Source of the DNA: an uncultured Muribaculaceae bacterium
GTDB taxonomy: Bacteria; Bacteroidota; Bacteroidia; Bacteroidales; Muribaculaceae
Direction: 5' to 3'
Assembly: GCA_910587545.1 (NCBI GenBank)
Contig: CAJUMI010000018.1
Location: 1 to 38,044 of the forward strand
DNA: 38,044 nt
Below, piece by piece: positions 14,267 to 23,968 of this stretch (positions are counted from its first letter, which is position 1; each line of letters begins with the position of its first letter). Below the pieces are notes generated by a model. The model was not told the origin of the DNA. It was given only the letters and a program-made list of their open reading frames with translations, and did no database searches. The translations under genes and the position numbers were made by a program.

Positions 14267-16447
14267 TCAATTGCCCATTTCCGATATGAAACGTATGCGA
14301 ACAAGTCTTACCTCGATTTCCGAATAATCAGGACAAAGTTCGGCATACGCATCCTTCAAGCTGTCAGACTCGGAATCTCTAAAATAATCGAAGATTTCCT
14401 GCTGGTCCTCTATATCGATGACATTATCGAGATAATATGATATGTTGATTTTTGTTCCGGCGTTGACAATCGCCTCGATTTCGTCAAGCAATTGTTCAAA
14501 ACTCATATTGAGCGAACGAGACAATTCCTCGAGATCTATCTTTCGGTCAATCGCCTGTATGATGGTTATCTTCGATTTTGAACGATTGGCGACACTGCGC
14601 ACTCTCAGATCTTCAGGACGGTCGATCTCACGTTCGTCAACATAGGCCTTGATCACTTTTACGAACTCCTCACCGTAGCGTTTGGCTTTGCCTGCACCGA
14701 CACCCGAAATATTCTGAAGTTCCTCTATTGTAATCGGATAACTTGTGGCCATAGCCTCAAGCGATACTTCCTGGAATATGACATAAGGAGGCAGCCTCAA
14801 TTTGGCGGCGATCTCCTTTCTCATCGTATCGAGGATTGTATATAGCTCGGGATCGGCCGCACATCCTGCGCCGCCTTTTGCCAACATGGGTTCGTCATCG
14901 TCGGCGAAATCAGTATCCTCGATGACTTTGAACGAACCAGGATCAGTCATGAACGCCCTACCCTTGTCGGTCAGCCTCACAAGGCCGTAATTCTCCACAT
15001 CTCTCGCCAAATAGCCGCTGAACGACGCCTGCCGGATGACTGCATTGAGATAGCGGTGATCCTTGCCTTTGCTGCAACCATATGTCTCCAGCAGATTATG
15101 CCGGTAATTCTTTATATCGTTGGTATTTTTGCCGAGCATCACATCTATGACATGATCGGCTTTAAAGCGCTCCTTCAGCGCGACAACCGTCTCGAGAACA
15201 TCGACAAGATCATCTTTGGCCTCGACGCGGCTGTGAGACGAACGGCAATTGTCACAGTTGCCACAGTTGTCCTCATCAAACGTCTCTCCGAAGTAATGCA
15301 GCAACACCTTGCGACGGCATACCGACGACTCTGCATATGCCGCAGTCTCGACAAGCAACTGCCTGCCTATCTCCTGCTCGGACACCGGCTTGCCCTGCAT
15401 GAATTTCTCCATTTTCTGGAGATCCTTGTAAGAATAGTACGCAAGACAATAGCCTTCGCCACCATCCCTGCCCGCACGGCCCGTTTCCTGATAATATCCT
15501 TCGAGAGACTTCGGCATGTCATAGTGGATCACAAAACGCACATCGGGCTTGTCTATACCCATGCCGAACGCTATCGTAGCGACTACGACATCGACAGTCT
15601 CAAGCAGAAACGCATCCTGATTTTCCGACCGCGTGACCCCGTCAAGTCCGGCATGATATGGCAGAGCCTTGATATTGTTTATAAGAAGGAGTTCGGCCAG
15701 TTCCTCGACCTTCTTGCGGCTCAGGCAGTATATGATACCAGATTTGCCTTCTTGCTGTTTAACAAACTTGATGATATCATGGTCAGTCGTCTTTGTTTTG
15801 GGCCGCACCTCGTAATAAAGGTTATGGCGGTTGAATGACGACTTGAAAACGGCTACATCAGTCATTCCGAGGTTCTTCTGTATGTCATGCTGAACCTTGG
15901 GTGTGGCAGTGGCAGTGAGAGCAATAACCGGCCGCACTCCAATCTCGTTGATTATCGGACGGATGCGCCGGTATTCGGGGCGGAAATCGTGCCCCCACTC
16001 CGATATACAGTGAGCCTCGTCAATGGCATAGAACGAAATTTTCACATTCCGCAGAAAGTCTACGTTCTCTTCCTTGGTCAGAGATTCGGGAGCGACATAC
16101 AGCAGCTTCGTTTTTTGCGATAAAATATCATTTTTCACCGCGTCAATCGCCGACCGCGTCAGTGAAGAATTCAGGAAATGGGCTATGTTGTCATCGGCGC
16201 TGAAGTTACGCATCGCGTCAACCTGATTTTTCATCAGAGCTATCAACGGCGAGATGACGATGGCCGTGCCTTCGGAAAGAAGCGCCGGCAACTGATAGCA
16301 CAAGGACTTCCCCCCCCCGGTTGGCATCAACACAAATGTATCATGGCCTTCAAGCAAATTTGATATTATGGCTTCTTGATTGCCTTTAAATTTGTCAAAG
16401 CCGAAGTGCTCTTTCAGAGCGTTGATAAGAATTTGTCGGGGGTACAT
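14267..16447 (-). CDS. recQ: ATP-dependent DNA helicase RecQ
   Basis: 726 aa 3'-5' helicase for recombination and fork repair. Domains in order: helicase core with Walker A PTGGGKS (42-48) and the DEAH box in YAIDEAHCISEWGHDFRPEY; motif VI QETGRAGRDG; a RecQ zinc-binding region (VCRRKVLLHYFGE with DNCGNCDNC, four cysteines); winged-helix RQC; an HRDC domain (LRLPPYVIFQEVSLEAMA, ISGVGAGKAKRYG); and a C-terminal helical extension ending VRIRFISEMGN. E. coli RecQ has 609 aa, so the extra C-terminal part is about 110 residues. The three Walker A glycines are encoded by nine consecutive G bases (16310-16318). It begins 25 nt after clpX. Confidence 0.96.
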   Translation of the reverse strand: MYPRQILINALKEHFGFDKFKGNQEAIISNLLEGHDTFVLMPTGGGKSLCYQLPALLSEGTAIVISPLIALMKNQVDAMRNFSADDNIAHFLNSSLTRSAIDAVKNDILSQKTKLLYVAPESLTKEENVDFLRNVKISFYAIDEAHCISEWGHDFRPEYRRIRPIINEIGVRPVIALTATATPKVQHDIQKNLGMTDVAVFKSSFNRHNLYYEVRPKTKTTDHDIIKFVKQQEGKSGIIYCLSRKKVEELAELLLINNIKALPYHAGLDGVTRSENQDAFLLETVDVVVATIAFGMGIDKPDVRFVIHYDMPKSLEGYYQETGRAGRDGGEGYCLAYYSYKDLQKMEKFMQGKPVSEQEIGRQLLVETAAYAESSVCRRKVLLHYFGETFDEDNCGNCDNCRSSHSRVEAKDDLVDVLETVVALKERFKADHVIDVMLGKNTNDIKNYRHNLLETYGCSKGKDHRYLNAVIRQASFSGYLARDVENYGLVRLTDKGRAFMTDPGSFKVIEDTDFADDDEPMLAKGGAGCAADPELYTILDTMRKEIAAKLRLPPYVIFQEVSLEAMATSYPITIEELQNISGVGAGKAKRYGEEFVKVIKAYVDEREIDRPEDLRVRSVANRSKSKITIIQAIDRKIDLEELSRSLNMSFEQLLDEIEAIVNAGTKINISYYLDNVIDIEDQQEIFDYFRDSESDSLKDAYAELCPDYSEIEVRLVRIRFISEMGN

Positions 16448-16472
16448 AGCCGATTGGGGGGATTATGGTTAT

Positions 16473-17726
16473 TCAGTTGACGACCGATTCGAAATGAGCC
16501 TCTTCAATCTTATGCCGAGCATAATCACGGGTCACTGCAAATTTTTTGACCGACTGTGACGGAAGTTCGTACATGGCATCGACCATGATCGATTCTACAA
16601 TCGACCGCAGGCCACGAGCACCGAGTTTGTATTCAATCGCCTTGTCCACGATAAGATCAAGAGCGTCATCGTCGAAACCCAGTTCTATGCCATCCATTTC
16701 AAACAATTTCTTATATTGCCGGGTAATGGCGTTCTTAGGCTCGGTAAGGACTCGTCGCAGAGCGGCACGGTCAAGAGGCTCAAGGTGAGTCAGTATAGGG
16801 AGTCGGCCGATTATTTCAGGAATGAGACCGAAGGATTTGAGGTCCTGAGGAGCAACATAGCGCATGAAATCCTTGGTGTCGATGCGCTGACGGTTCGAAA
16901 CTGTAGAATATCCGACAACATGGGTGTTCATTCTATGAGCAATCTTCTGCTCGATGCCGTCAAAAGCACCTCCGCATATAAACAGGATATTCTTAGTATC
17001 GACGGGTATCATGCGTTGCTCGGGATGCTTGCGGCCTCCTTGCGGCGGAACATTGACAATCGAACCTTCGAGCAGTTTCAACAGACCCTGCTGCACACCT
17101 TCACCCGACACGTCGCGCGTAATCGACGGATTATCCCCCTTGCGGGCAATCTTGTCGATTTCATCGATAAATACAATGCCGCGCTGCGCACGGTCGACAT
17201 CATAATCGGCCGCCTGAAGAAGGCGGGTCAGAAGACTCTCTATATCTTCGCCGACATATCCTGCCTGAGTAAGCACCGTAGCGTCGACTATTGTGAAAGG
17301 CACATCAAGCAGACGGGCTATGGTCTTGGCGAGTAAAGTCTTTCCGGTACCCGTGGGGCCGACGAGTATGATATTGCTTTTTTCGATGTCCACATCTCCG
17401 TCATCAGGCTGCAAGAGCCTTTTATAATGGTTATATACAGCCACCGAAAGATATTTCTTAGCGTCATCCTGGCCAATGACATATTGGTCAAGAAACGCTT
17501 TTATCGCAGCCGGCTTGGGCACCTGCTGCAATGTCATGCCGAGTTTCTTCGACGACTTTTTGCTGCCGTGTCCGTTTTCTTCATGATAGTTCAGAATCAT
17601 ATCATGAATGGCATTGACGCAGTCTGTACAGATATACGACTTCTCATCGGGCGACGGGACAAGTCCCTCGACTTCCGAGGACGCACGTCCGCAATAACTG
17701 CATCTGGGTTCTTTAGCTTTAGGCAT
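16473..17726 (-). CDS. clpX: ATP-dependent Clp protease ATPase subunit ClpX
   Basis: 417 aa AAA+ unfoldase that recognises substrates and threads them into ClpP. The N-terminal zinc-binding domain has Cys9, Cys12, Cys33 and Cys36. Walker A is GPTGTGKT (123-130). The pore loop is in AGYVGEDIE, and Walker B in IVFIDEIDKIAR. The sensor-2 arginine lies in GARGLRSIVE. Length is near the family norm (E. coli 424). Its first 8 nt overlap the end of clpP, so translation of the two subunits is probably coupled. Confidence 0.98.
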   Translation of the reverse strand: MPKAKEPRCSYCGRASSEVEGLVPSPDEKSYICTDCVNAIHDMILNYHEENGHGSKKSSKKLGMTLQQVPKPAAIKAFLDQYVIGQDDAKKYLSVAVYNHYKRLLQPDDGDVDIEKSNIILVGPTGTGKTLLAKTIARLLDVPFTIVDATVLTQAGYVGEDIESLLTRLLQAADYDVDRAQRGIVFIDEIDKIARKGDNPSITRDVSGEGVQQGLLKLLEGSIVNVPPQGGRKHPEQRMIPVDTKNILFICGGAFDGIEQKIAHRMNTHVVGYSTVSNRQRIDTKDFMRYVAPQDLKSFGLIPEIIGRLPILTHLEPLDRAALRRVLTEPKNAITRQYKKLFEMDGIELGFDDDALDLIVDKAIEYKLGARGLRSIVESIMVDAMYELPSQSVKKFAVTRDYARHKIEEAHFESVVN

Positions 17727-18450
17727 TTTGATCTGCGTTTAGGTCAGTTGACTTCTCCGACGATTTAGCCCTTACGAGCACACTATCGATCATTCCATAC
17801 TCTTTGGCTTCATCGGCCGTCATCCAGTAATCACGGTCAGAGTCGCGCTCAACGCGGTCGAATGGCTGACCCGAATGATCGGCGATGATAGTATAGAGTT
17901 CATGTTTGAGTTTCTTTATCTCGCGTGCTGTGATCTCGATATCACTTGCCTGCCCCTGTGCACCACCCATCGGCTGATGGATCATCACTCGGGAATGACG
18001 AAGCGCGAAACGCTTGCCCTTTTCACCGGCAACAAGGAGCACGGCAGCCATCGACGCAGCCATACCGGTGCATATCGTGGCGACATCGCTTGAAATATAC
18101 TGCATGGTGTCATAGATACCGAGGCCAGCATATACCGATCCGCCGGGCGAATTGATATATATGGAGACATCCTTGCCAGGATCCGATGAGTCAAGATAAA
18201 GCAGCTGGGCCTGGATCACATTGGCCGTGTAATCGTTGACTTCAGTACCGAGAAAGATAATACGATCCATCATAAGACGCGAGAATACATCCATCTGCGC
18301 CACATTGAGCTGACGCTCCTCGATAATTGAAGGATTGATATAATTTGCCTTTACAGAGGCGTTGATCTTCGAAGTATATTGATCAAGAGAGAGACCGTTC
18401 AAGCCAAGATGATGGACGGCGAAATTGCGAAAATCTGATTTATCGTTCAT
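17719..18450 (-). CDS. clpP: ATP-dependent Clp protease proteolytic subunit ClpP
   Basis: 243 aa serine peptidase that forms the tetradecameric chamber for ClpX. The catalytic triad is visible: Ser133 in GMAASMAA, His158 in MIHQPMGG, and Asp203 in ERDSDRD. The oligomer and handle region has INSPGGSVYAGLGIYDTM. The N-terminus is about 30 residues longer than E. coli ClpP (207 aa with propeptide), perhaps a longer propeptide (MNDKSDFRNFAVHHLG). It is the promoter-proximal gene of the unit clpP-clpX-recQ-kinase/RapZ-murU. Confidence 0.98.
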   Translation of the reverse strand: MNDKSDFRNFAVHHLGLNGLSLDQYTSKINASVKANYINPSIIEERQLNVAQMDVFSRLMMDRIIFLGTEVNDYTANVIQAQLLYLDSSDPGKDVSIYINSPGGSVYAGLGIYDTMQYISSDVATICTGMAASMAAVLLVAGEKGKRFALRHSRVMIHQPMGGAQGQASDIEITAREIKKLKHELYTIIADHSGQPFDRVERDSDRDYWMTADEAKEYGMIDSVLVRAKSSEKSTDLNADQNA

Positions 18451-18492
18451 ATTTTAGATTTTATTCTGTTATTCCGATTTACTAATCTTATC

Positions 18493-18523
18493 CAAAGTTA
18501 CAAAATCAGACATGGATTTGCAA
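18493..18523 (-). promoter_or_regulatory. Probable promoter of the clpP operon
   Basis: On the minus strand TTG (18523-18521), 20 nt and TAACTTTG (18500-18493) fit the Bacteroidetes consensus, with the first T of the -33 box missing. Predicted start near 18486, leader about 36 nt. No heat-shock CIRCE repeat is visible. Confidence 0.65.
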
Positions 18524-18573
18524 GTTTTTACCAACAATAATTTTTCAGTTATCCAACAACAAGTCGAAAAAAG

Positions 18574-18614
18574 CAAAAAAAAGCGGGAGTTTTCCGCTGT
18601 TGGAAAACTCCCGC
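18574..18614 (-). terminator. Intrinsic terminator of tig
   Basis: Perfect 13-nt arms (18583-18595 and 18602-18614) with a 6-nt loop are followed on the minus strand by TTTTTTTT after a short GC step. It lies 29 nt after the tig stop and isolates tig from clpP. Confidence 0.92.
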
Positions 18615-18642
18615 CATATAATTTCTGATTGTCAGCTCTGTG

Positions 18643-20022
18643 TTATTCGGCTGCTCCGGCTGAAGGATTGACCATCTTGACAAACTCTTCCATTGTCACC
18701 GTCTTGACATCAACGTTGACAGCTTCGCGGATAAACGCAAAGAGTTTCAGCTCACCGACCTCGTCGGCGATACGACGGCGATAGTTCTTGTCAGCGAGTA
18801 TGCGCTTGGCCGTGTCGGCCATTGTCTCCTCGTCCATGTTATAGATGCCATACTGGGCAAACTGCTGCTGGGCGATGTAACGCGCGCGGGCCATAAGATC
18901 TTCCTCTTCAACCTTCACTCCGAGCTGTTCGGCGATGCGGCCGCTGATGAGCTCCCACTTGATCTGCGGCACCATCTGTTCGAACTCTTTGTCCCAATCA
19001 GTGTCTTCAGCTGCTTCGGGATTATTCATCTTAAGCCAGCGTTTGAGGAATTCTGCGGGAAGTTTGATATCGTTGCCGTATTTATCGAGGAAATACTTGC
19101 GCGACTCAACATTGAAGAAATAATCGGTGTTGCCGCGGAACGATCCGGCTATCATTGCCTTGAGCGCATCGTTATATTCATCCTCGTTGTGCACCTTATC
19201 ACGTCCGAATACATTGTCGAAGAATTCCTGATCATGCTCGGCAAGTTTAACAACGATGATTTCCGAAATAGCCATCTCGAAATCACCCTTGTGATCCTCA
19301 GCCTTTTCTTTGTCGATATTGAGCATCGATGCGAGCTCGGCAGCGTTGCCTTCACACGAAGCATAGGGATTGAAGACGACCTTGTCGTTGATCTTCTTTC
19401 CGATAAACTTCTGCTCCTCGTCTTTCGACTTGAAATAGAAAGGAGCTACAATGCCGTTTATTACCTGCACGGCATCTTCCGTCTCTTTGACAGAACCATC
19501 GGGATTAAGCTCCATCAGAGTACCCTTGACGACAGCTTTTTCGTCGACTTCTTCGCCGGGAACCTGAGCGCCGAAACGTTCGCGGAGACTCTTGTCCTGC
19601 TCCTCCATCATCTTGTCGGTGACTTCTATCTGATAATAAGGCAAGGTCACATTCTTGTCAAGCTCCACATTGAAGTCGGGAGCAAAGCCGAGATCATAAG
19701 TGAATGTATAATCCTTGTCGTCGAGATTTATCTCCTTGACATTTTCGGGAATGGGCTGGCCGAGAATATTGATCTTATTATCTACGATATATTTCACAGC
19801 AGCTTCATAAACCTGATTGTTGAGCACATCACTCTTTACCTGCTTGCCGAAACGTGTGCGCAGTTGAGCGACGCTGATATGGCCTTTGCGAAAGCCGGGG
19901 ATATTATGAGTTTTACCTATTTTTTTGAGTTCTTCATCTACCTTGGCGGTATAATCTGCTTCTTCGATATCAATGACGAGCTTGCCGTTGCAATCGTCGA
20001 TTTTTTCTAATGTTATCTTCAT
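18643..20022 (-). CDS. tig: Trigger factor
   Basis: 459 aa ribosome-associated chaperone. The ribosome-docking signature is IPGFRKGHIS (41-50, with Phe44-Arg45-Lys46), preceded by KVDEELKKIGKTHN and followed by RTRFGKQV. The middle part (about 150-270) holds a diverged FKBP-like domain (EKAVVKGTLMEL, FIGKKINDKVVFNPY); its prolyl-isomerase residues are not recognisable. The C-terminal ~190 residues are the helical arms that cradle the nascent chain (SRKYFLDKYGNDIKLPAEFLKRWL, AREYIAQQQF-like helices). Length is near the norm (E. coli 432). Monocistronic, with promoter and terminator; divergent from purL. Confidence 0.95.
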   Translation of the reverse strand: MKITLEKIDDCNGKLVIDIEEADYTAKVDEELKKIGKTHNIPGFRKGHISVAQLRTRFGKQVKSDVLNNQVYEAAVKYIVDNKINILGQPIPENVKEINLDDKDYTFTYDLGFAPDFNVELDKNVTLPYYQIEVTDKMMEEQDKSLRERFGAQVPGEEVDEKAVVKGTLMELNPDGSVKETEDAVQVINGIVAPFYFKSKDEEQKFIGKKINDKVVFNPYASCEGNAAELASMLNIDKEKAEDHKGDFEMAISEIIVVKLAEHDQEFFDNVFGRDKVHNEDEYNDALKAMIAGSFRGNTDYFFNVESRKYFLDKYGNDIKLPAEFLKRWLKMNNPEAAEDTDWDKEFEQMVPQIKWELISGRIAEQLGVKVEEEDLMARARYIAQQQFAQYGIYNMDEETMADTAKRILADKNYRRRIADEVGELKLFAFIREAVNVDVKTVTMEEFVKMVNPSAGAAE

Positions 20023-20075
20023 AAGAAGTTCCGGGGTTTATAGTTTTTAATTATTAGTTTCGCTAAATACGGGTG

Positions 20076-20106
20076 CAAAATTAGCATTAAAAAATTTATT
20101 ATTCAA
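20076..20106 (-). promoter_or_regulatory. Promoter of tig
   Basis: On the minus strand TTG (20106-20104), 20 nt and TAATTTTG (20083-20076) match the Bacteroidetes promoter. The start is expected near 20069, giving a leader of about 46 nt. Confidence 0.7.
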
Positions 20107-20157
20107 TTTTATATGACACAATTTTATATAAAAAGAGTTCATAATCGAGTCAAAACC

Positions 20158-20190
20158 TTGTGGTCGTCCCGAAAAAAAAACTTAACTTTG
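20158..20190 (+). promoter_or_regulatory. Probable promoter of purL
   Basis: TAACTTTG (20183-20190) matches the -7 consensus exactly. TTG at 20158-20160 could be the -33 box, but the 22-nt spacing is slightly long. The predicted start near 20197 supports the ATG at 20238 over the GTG at 20160, which would lie upstream of the transcript. Confidence 0.6.
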
Positions 20191-20237
20191 CATCATCAAA
20201 CATTTCTGACCCCAATTCATTATTGCAATTACTTAAT

Positions 20238-23200
20238 ATGGTAGTTTTCTTCAAAAAGGGCACTGACAAATTTTATGCCATCGACACAGACCACAAGTTT
20301 TCAGACAGCGAGATCGAGCGCTTGACATGGTTGCTCGACGGAGCGAAACCGCTTGCGTCATCATCAGTCAAAGGCCGGTTTGTCGGCCCCCGCAAAGAAA
20401 TGATCACTCCTTGGAGTACAAATGCCGTCGAGATCACTCAGAACATGGGTCTTGCCGGCATTTCTCGCATAGAGGAGTTTACCCGTGTAGCAGATCCCGA
20501 TCCCGTATTTGACCCTATGCTTCAGCGATGCTACAACGACCTCGGCGCACGCCTCTTTTCAGTCGAACGCAAACCCGAACCGGTTAAGTATATTGACAAT
20601 ATTTCGGAATACAACCGTTCGGAAGGTCTCGCTTTGAGCCCCGATGAAGAAAAATATCTGACCGAACTCTCCGAAAAACTCGGACGCCCCCTAACCGATA
20701 GCGAGGTGTTTGGCTTCTCCCAGGTCAACTCAGAGCACTGCCGCCATAAGATTTTCAACGGTAGCTTCATCATCGACGGCAATGAGAAAGACATGTCGCT
20801 GTTCAAACTAATCAAAAAGACCTCACAGACCAACCCCAACGGCCTCGTATCTGCATACAAGGACAATGTCGCGTTTGTCAAAGGGCCGACAATATCGCAG
20901 TTCTACCCCGAAAACCCCGAACGCCCCGACTATTTCACTCAACGTGATGTGCAGACAGTGATCTCACTCAAGGCCGAAACCCATAATTTCCCTACTACCG
21001 TCGAACCGTTCAATGGCGCGGCCACAGGCACAGGCGGTGAAATCCGCGACCGTCTCGGCGGAGGCAAAGCGAGTCTTCCCATTGCAGGAACGGCAGTCTA
21101 CATGACGTCTTATCCCCGCCTTGACGCAGAACGCTCATGGGAAAATTTATTCGACCCCAGGGCATGGCTTTACCAGACCCCGGCCGAGATTCTCATCAAG
21201 GCCTCGAACGGAGCATCCGACTTCGGCAATAAATTCGGCCAACCGCTCATCTGCGGATCGCTTCTGACATTCGAGCACAGCGAACACAACAAAACTTACG
21301 CATATGACAAGGTGATCATGCTTGCCGGTGGTGTAGGATTCGCAGCAAAGAAAGATGCCATTAAGGGCACACCCAAGCCCGGCCAGAAAGTCGTGATCAG
21401 CGGGGGAGACAACTACCGCATCGGCATGGGCGGTGGTGCTGTATCATCTGTAGCGACCGGCCAGTACGGCAACGCGATCGAGCTTAACGCCGTGCAGCGC
21501 GCCAATCCCGAAATGCAAAAACGCGTATCGAATGTCATCCGTGCACTTGCCGAAAGCGAGGACAATCCTATCATATCGGTCCACGACCACGGCGCAGGCG
21601 GCCACCTCAACGCCCTCTCGGAACTGGTTGAGGCCACAGGCGGAAAAATCGACATCCAATCGCTGCCTGTCGGCGATCCCACCCTGTCAGCCAAAGAAAT
21701 CATAGGCAACGAAAGCCAGGAACGCATGGGATTTGTGATCGATGCAGAAGACATCCCGCGAGTCGAACAGATCGCCCAACGCGAACGTGCCCCGCTTTAT
21801 GTCGTAGGAGAGACTACCGGCGACGACCGCTTCACGTTTGAAGAAGCCGACGGCTCACGGCCGATCGATCTTGCAATGGCCGACATGTTCGGCAATTCGC
21901 CCAAGACAGTCATGCGCGACAAAACGATAGAATGCAAATACTCGCCTGTCAAGACCGATATCTCCGAACTCGACCGATATATCCGCGACGTTCTTTCCCT
22001 CGAAGCGGTCGCCTGCAAGGACTGGCTGACCAACAAAGTCGACCGTTCGGTCTCAGGCCGAATCGCCCGCCAGCAATGTCAGGGCGAGATCCAGCTACCG
22101 TTGAGCGACTGCGGTGTCGTAGCCCTCGATTATATCGGACGCACCGGCATTGCCACATCAATCGGCCATGCCCCCCAGGCCGCGCTCGCCGATTCTGCGG
22201 TAGGATCTCGCATAGCCGTCGCCGAAGCCCTCACAAACATCGTAGGCGCCAATCTTAAACAGGGTTTGAAATCAGTGTCACTGAGTGCTAACTGGATGTG
22301 GCCCTGCAATAATCCGGGCGAGGATGCGGCTTTATACAACGCTGTCGAAGCCTGCAGCGATTTCGTCTGCCGTCTCGGCATCAACATCCCCACCGGCAAA
22401 GACAGCCTCTCAATGACGCAGAAATACCCTGACGGAAACAAAGTCTACGCTCCCGGCACGGTCATAATTTCGGCAGCCGGCGAAGTTGCTGACATCCGCA
22501 AGACAGTTTCTCCGGTTGTCGTCAACAAAGCCAACTCCACATTATATTATATAGACTTCTCGTCCGACAGTCTCCGGCTCGGCGGATCAGCACTTGCCCA
22601 GACACTCGGAAAAATTGATTCAGATGTGCCTGCAGTGAACGATCCCGAGGCTTTCGCAAAAGCATTTGACACCGTTCAGAAACTCGTAAGACTGCGCAAA
22701 CTTCTCGCGCTCCACGATGTCAGTGCCGGCGGTCTGATCACCACATTGCTCGAAATGACTTTCGGCAACACTAAGGGCGGCCTGAAAGTCTATACAGACG
22801 GTTTCAAAATCTACGGCGAGGAAGACCTTGTCAAGATCCTCTTTGCCGAAAATCCCGCCGTCGTAATCCAGGTCGATGACTCAAAGAAGGACAGCGTCGA
22901 AGGAATCCTCGACGAATCAGGTGTAAGATATTTCCCGATAGCATGTCCGGCAGACGAACGCGTCATCATGGTTACCCACAACGACAGCGAACATCTTTTC
23001 GGCATCGACTGGCTGAGAGACGTATGGTTCAAGCCGTCTTATCTTCTCGACAGTATCCAGAGCGCAGGCAATTGCTCTGCCGAACGCTTTGACAACTACA
23101 AACGTCAGCCGCTGAAATATCTTCTGCCTGCTTCTTTCGACGGCAAACTTGCGTCAAGAGGCATCAGCCTCAAGCGCGACGGCGAACGCAACGGAGTCCG

Positions 23201-23957
23201 CGCAGCCATCATCCGCGAAAAAGGAGTCAACGGCGACCGCGAGATGGCATGGTCGCTTTATCTCGCCGGTTTCGACGTCAAGGACGTCCACATGACCGAC
23301 CTCATGTCAGGCCGCGAAACTCTCGACGACGTTAACATGATCGTCTTCTGCGGCGGCTTCTCCAACAGCGACGTTCTCGGCTCCGCCAAAGGCTGGGCAG
23401 GCGGTTTCAAATGGAACGATACAGCCCGACGCACACTCGAAAAATACTACTCGCGCCCCGACACATTGAGCCTTGGTGTCTGCAACGGATGTCAACTCAT
23501 GATCGAGCTGAATCTACTCGGTCTGCCTGACGAAATCCGGCCTAAAATGCTCCACAACGTATCGCATAAATTCGAATCTGAATTTGTCACCGTTACCGTG
23601 CCCAGGAACGACACGGTCATGTTCGGCTCGCTTTCCGGAGTCCGCACCGGCATCTGGGTAGCCCACGGAGAAGGCCGGTTTGCCTTCCCCGGCAAGACTG
23701 CCGATCTCAATGTGATCGCAAAATACAGCTACTCGTCATACCCCGGCAACCCCAACGGTTCAAAGGGTTCCGTAGCCGGACTTGCATCGGCTGACGGTCG
23801 CCATGTAGCGATGATGCCCCACCTCGAGCGCGCTATCTACCCCTGGCAGTGCGCTTACTATCCCCGCTCGCGCCGCAACGATGATGTCACGGTGTGGATC
23901 GACGCCTTCATCAATGCGCGTCGCTGGGTCGAACAACATTCAAACTTCAAAAAATAA
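20238..23957 (+). CDS. purL: Phosphoribosylformylglycinamidine synthase, single-chain form
   Basis: 1239 aa from the ATG at 20238 (MVVFFKKGTDKFYAID); an in-frame GTG 78 nt upstream falls before the promoter and is rejected. It makes FGAM from FGAR, ATP and glutamine, the fourth step of purine synthesis. Order: N-terminal PurS-like domain; the linker/first synthetase half with FSQVNSEHCRHKIFNGSF, LKAETHNFPTTVEPFNGAATGTGGEIRD and SVHDHGAGGHLNAL; a second half with CNNPGEDAALYNAVEA, PTGKDSLSMTQKY and LHDVSAGGLITTLLEM; and a C-terminal class I glutaminase with FCGGFSNSDVLGS, nucleophile Cys1082 in GVCNGCQLM, and the His-Glu of PHLERAIYPWQ. Length is typical of the large fused type (E. coli 1295). 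Confidence 0.97.
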   Translation: MVVFFKKGTDKFYAIDTDHKFSDSEIERLTWLLDGAKPLASSSVKGRFVGPRKEMITPWSTNAVEITQNMGLAGISRIEEFTRVADPDPVFDPMLQRCYNDLGARLFSVERKPEPVKYIDNISEYNRSEGLALSPDEEKYLTELSEKLGRPLTDSEVFGFSQVNSEHCRHKIFNGSFIIDGNEKDMSLFKLIKKTSQTNPNGLVSAYKDNVAFVKGPTISQFYPENPERPDYFTQRDVQTVISLKAETHNFPTTVEPFNGAATGTGGEIRDRLGGGKASLPIAGTAVYMTSYPRLDAERSWENLFDPRAWLYQTPAEILIKASNGASDFGNKFGQPLICGSLLTFEHSEHNKTYAYDKVIMLAGGVGFAAKKDAIKGTPKPGQKVVISGGDNYRIGMGGGAVSSVATGQYGNAIELNAVQRANPEMQKRVSNVIRALAESEDNPIISVHDHGAGGHLNALSELVEATGGKIDIQSLPVGDPTLSAKEIIGNESQERMGFVIDAEDIPRVEQIAQRERAPLYVVGETTGDDRFTFEEADGSRPIDLAMADMFGNSPKTVMRDKTIECKYSPVKTDISELDRYIRDVLSLEAVACKDWLTNKVDRSVSGRIARQQCQGEIQLPLSDCGVVALDYIGRTGIATSIGHAPQAALADSAVGSRIAVAEALTNIVGANLKQGLKSVSLSANWMWPCNNPGEDAALYNAVEACSDFVCRLGINIPTGKDSLSMTQKYPDGNKVYAPGTVIISAAGEVADIRKTVSPVVVNKANSTLYYIDFSSDSLRLGGSALAQTLGKIDSDVPAVNDPEAFAKAFDTVQKLVRLRKLLALHDVSAGGLITTLLEMTFGNTKGGLKVYTDGFKIYGEEDLVKILFAENPAVVIQVDDSKKDSVEGILDESGVRYFPIACPADERVIMVTHNDSEHLFGIDWLRDVWFKPSYLLDSIQSAGNCSAERFDNYKRQPLKYLLPASFDGKLASRGISLKRDGERNGVRAAIIREKGVNGDREMAWSLYLAGFDVKDVHMTDLMSGRETLDDVNMIVFCGGFSNSDVLGSAKGWAGGFKWNDTARRTLEKYYSRPDTLSLGVCNGCQLMIELNLLGLPDEIRPKMLHNVSHKFESEFVTVTVPRNDTVMFGSLSGVRTGIWVAHGEGRFAFPGKTADLNVIAKYSYSSYPGNPNGSKGSVAGLASADGRHVAMMPHLERAIYPWQCAYYPRSRRNDDVTVWIDAFINARRWVEQHSNFKK

Positions 23958-23968
23958 ATAAAACAAAC

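Noticed and set aside
15056..15838. Plus-strand open frame (260 codons)
   Set aside because: Antisense to the recQ helicase region; composition follows the complement of real codons.
12039..18450. Possible defence island because of recQ and the Clp genes
   Set aside because: RecQ has the normal housekeeping domain order, and ClpP/ClpX are the standard pair; no nuclease, toxin or sensor gene accompanies them.
19189..20010. Plus-strand open frame (273 codons) with hydrophobic character
   Set aside because: Antisense to tig; the Ile/Leu/Phe-rich look comes from the reverse complement of Asp/Glu/Lys codons.
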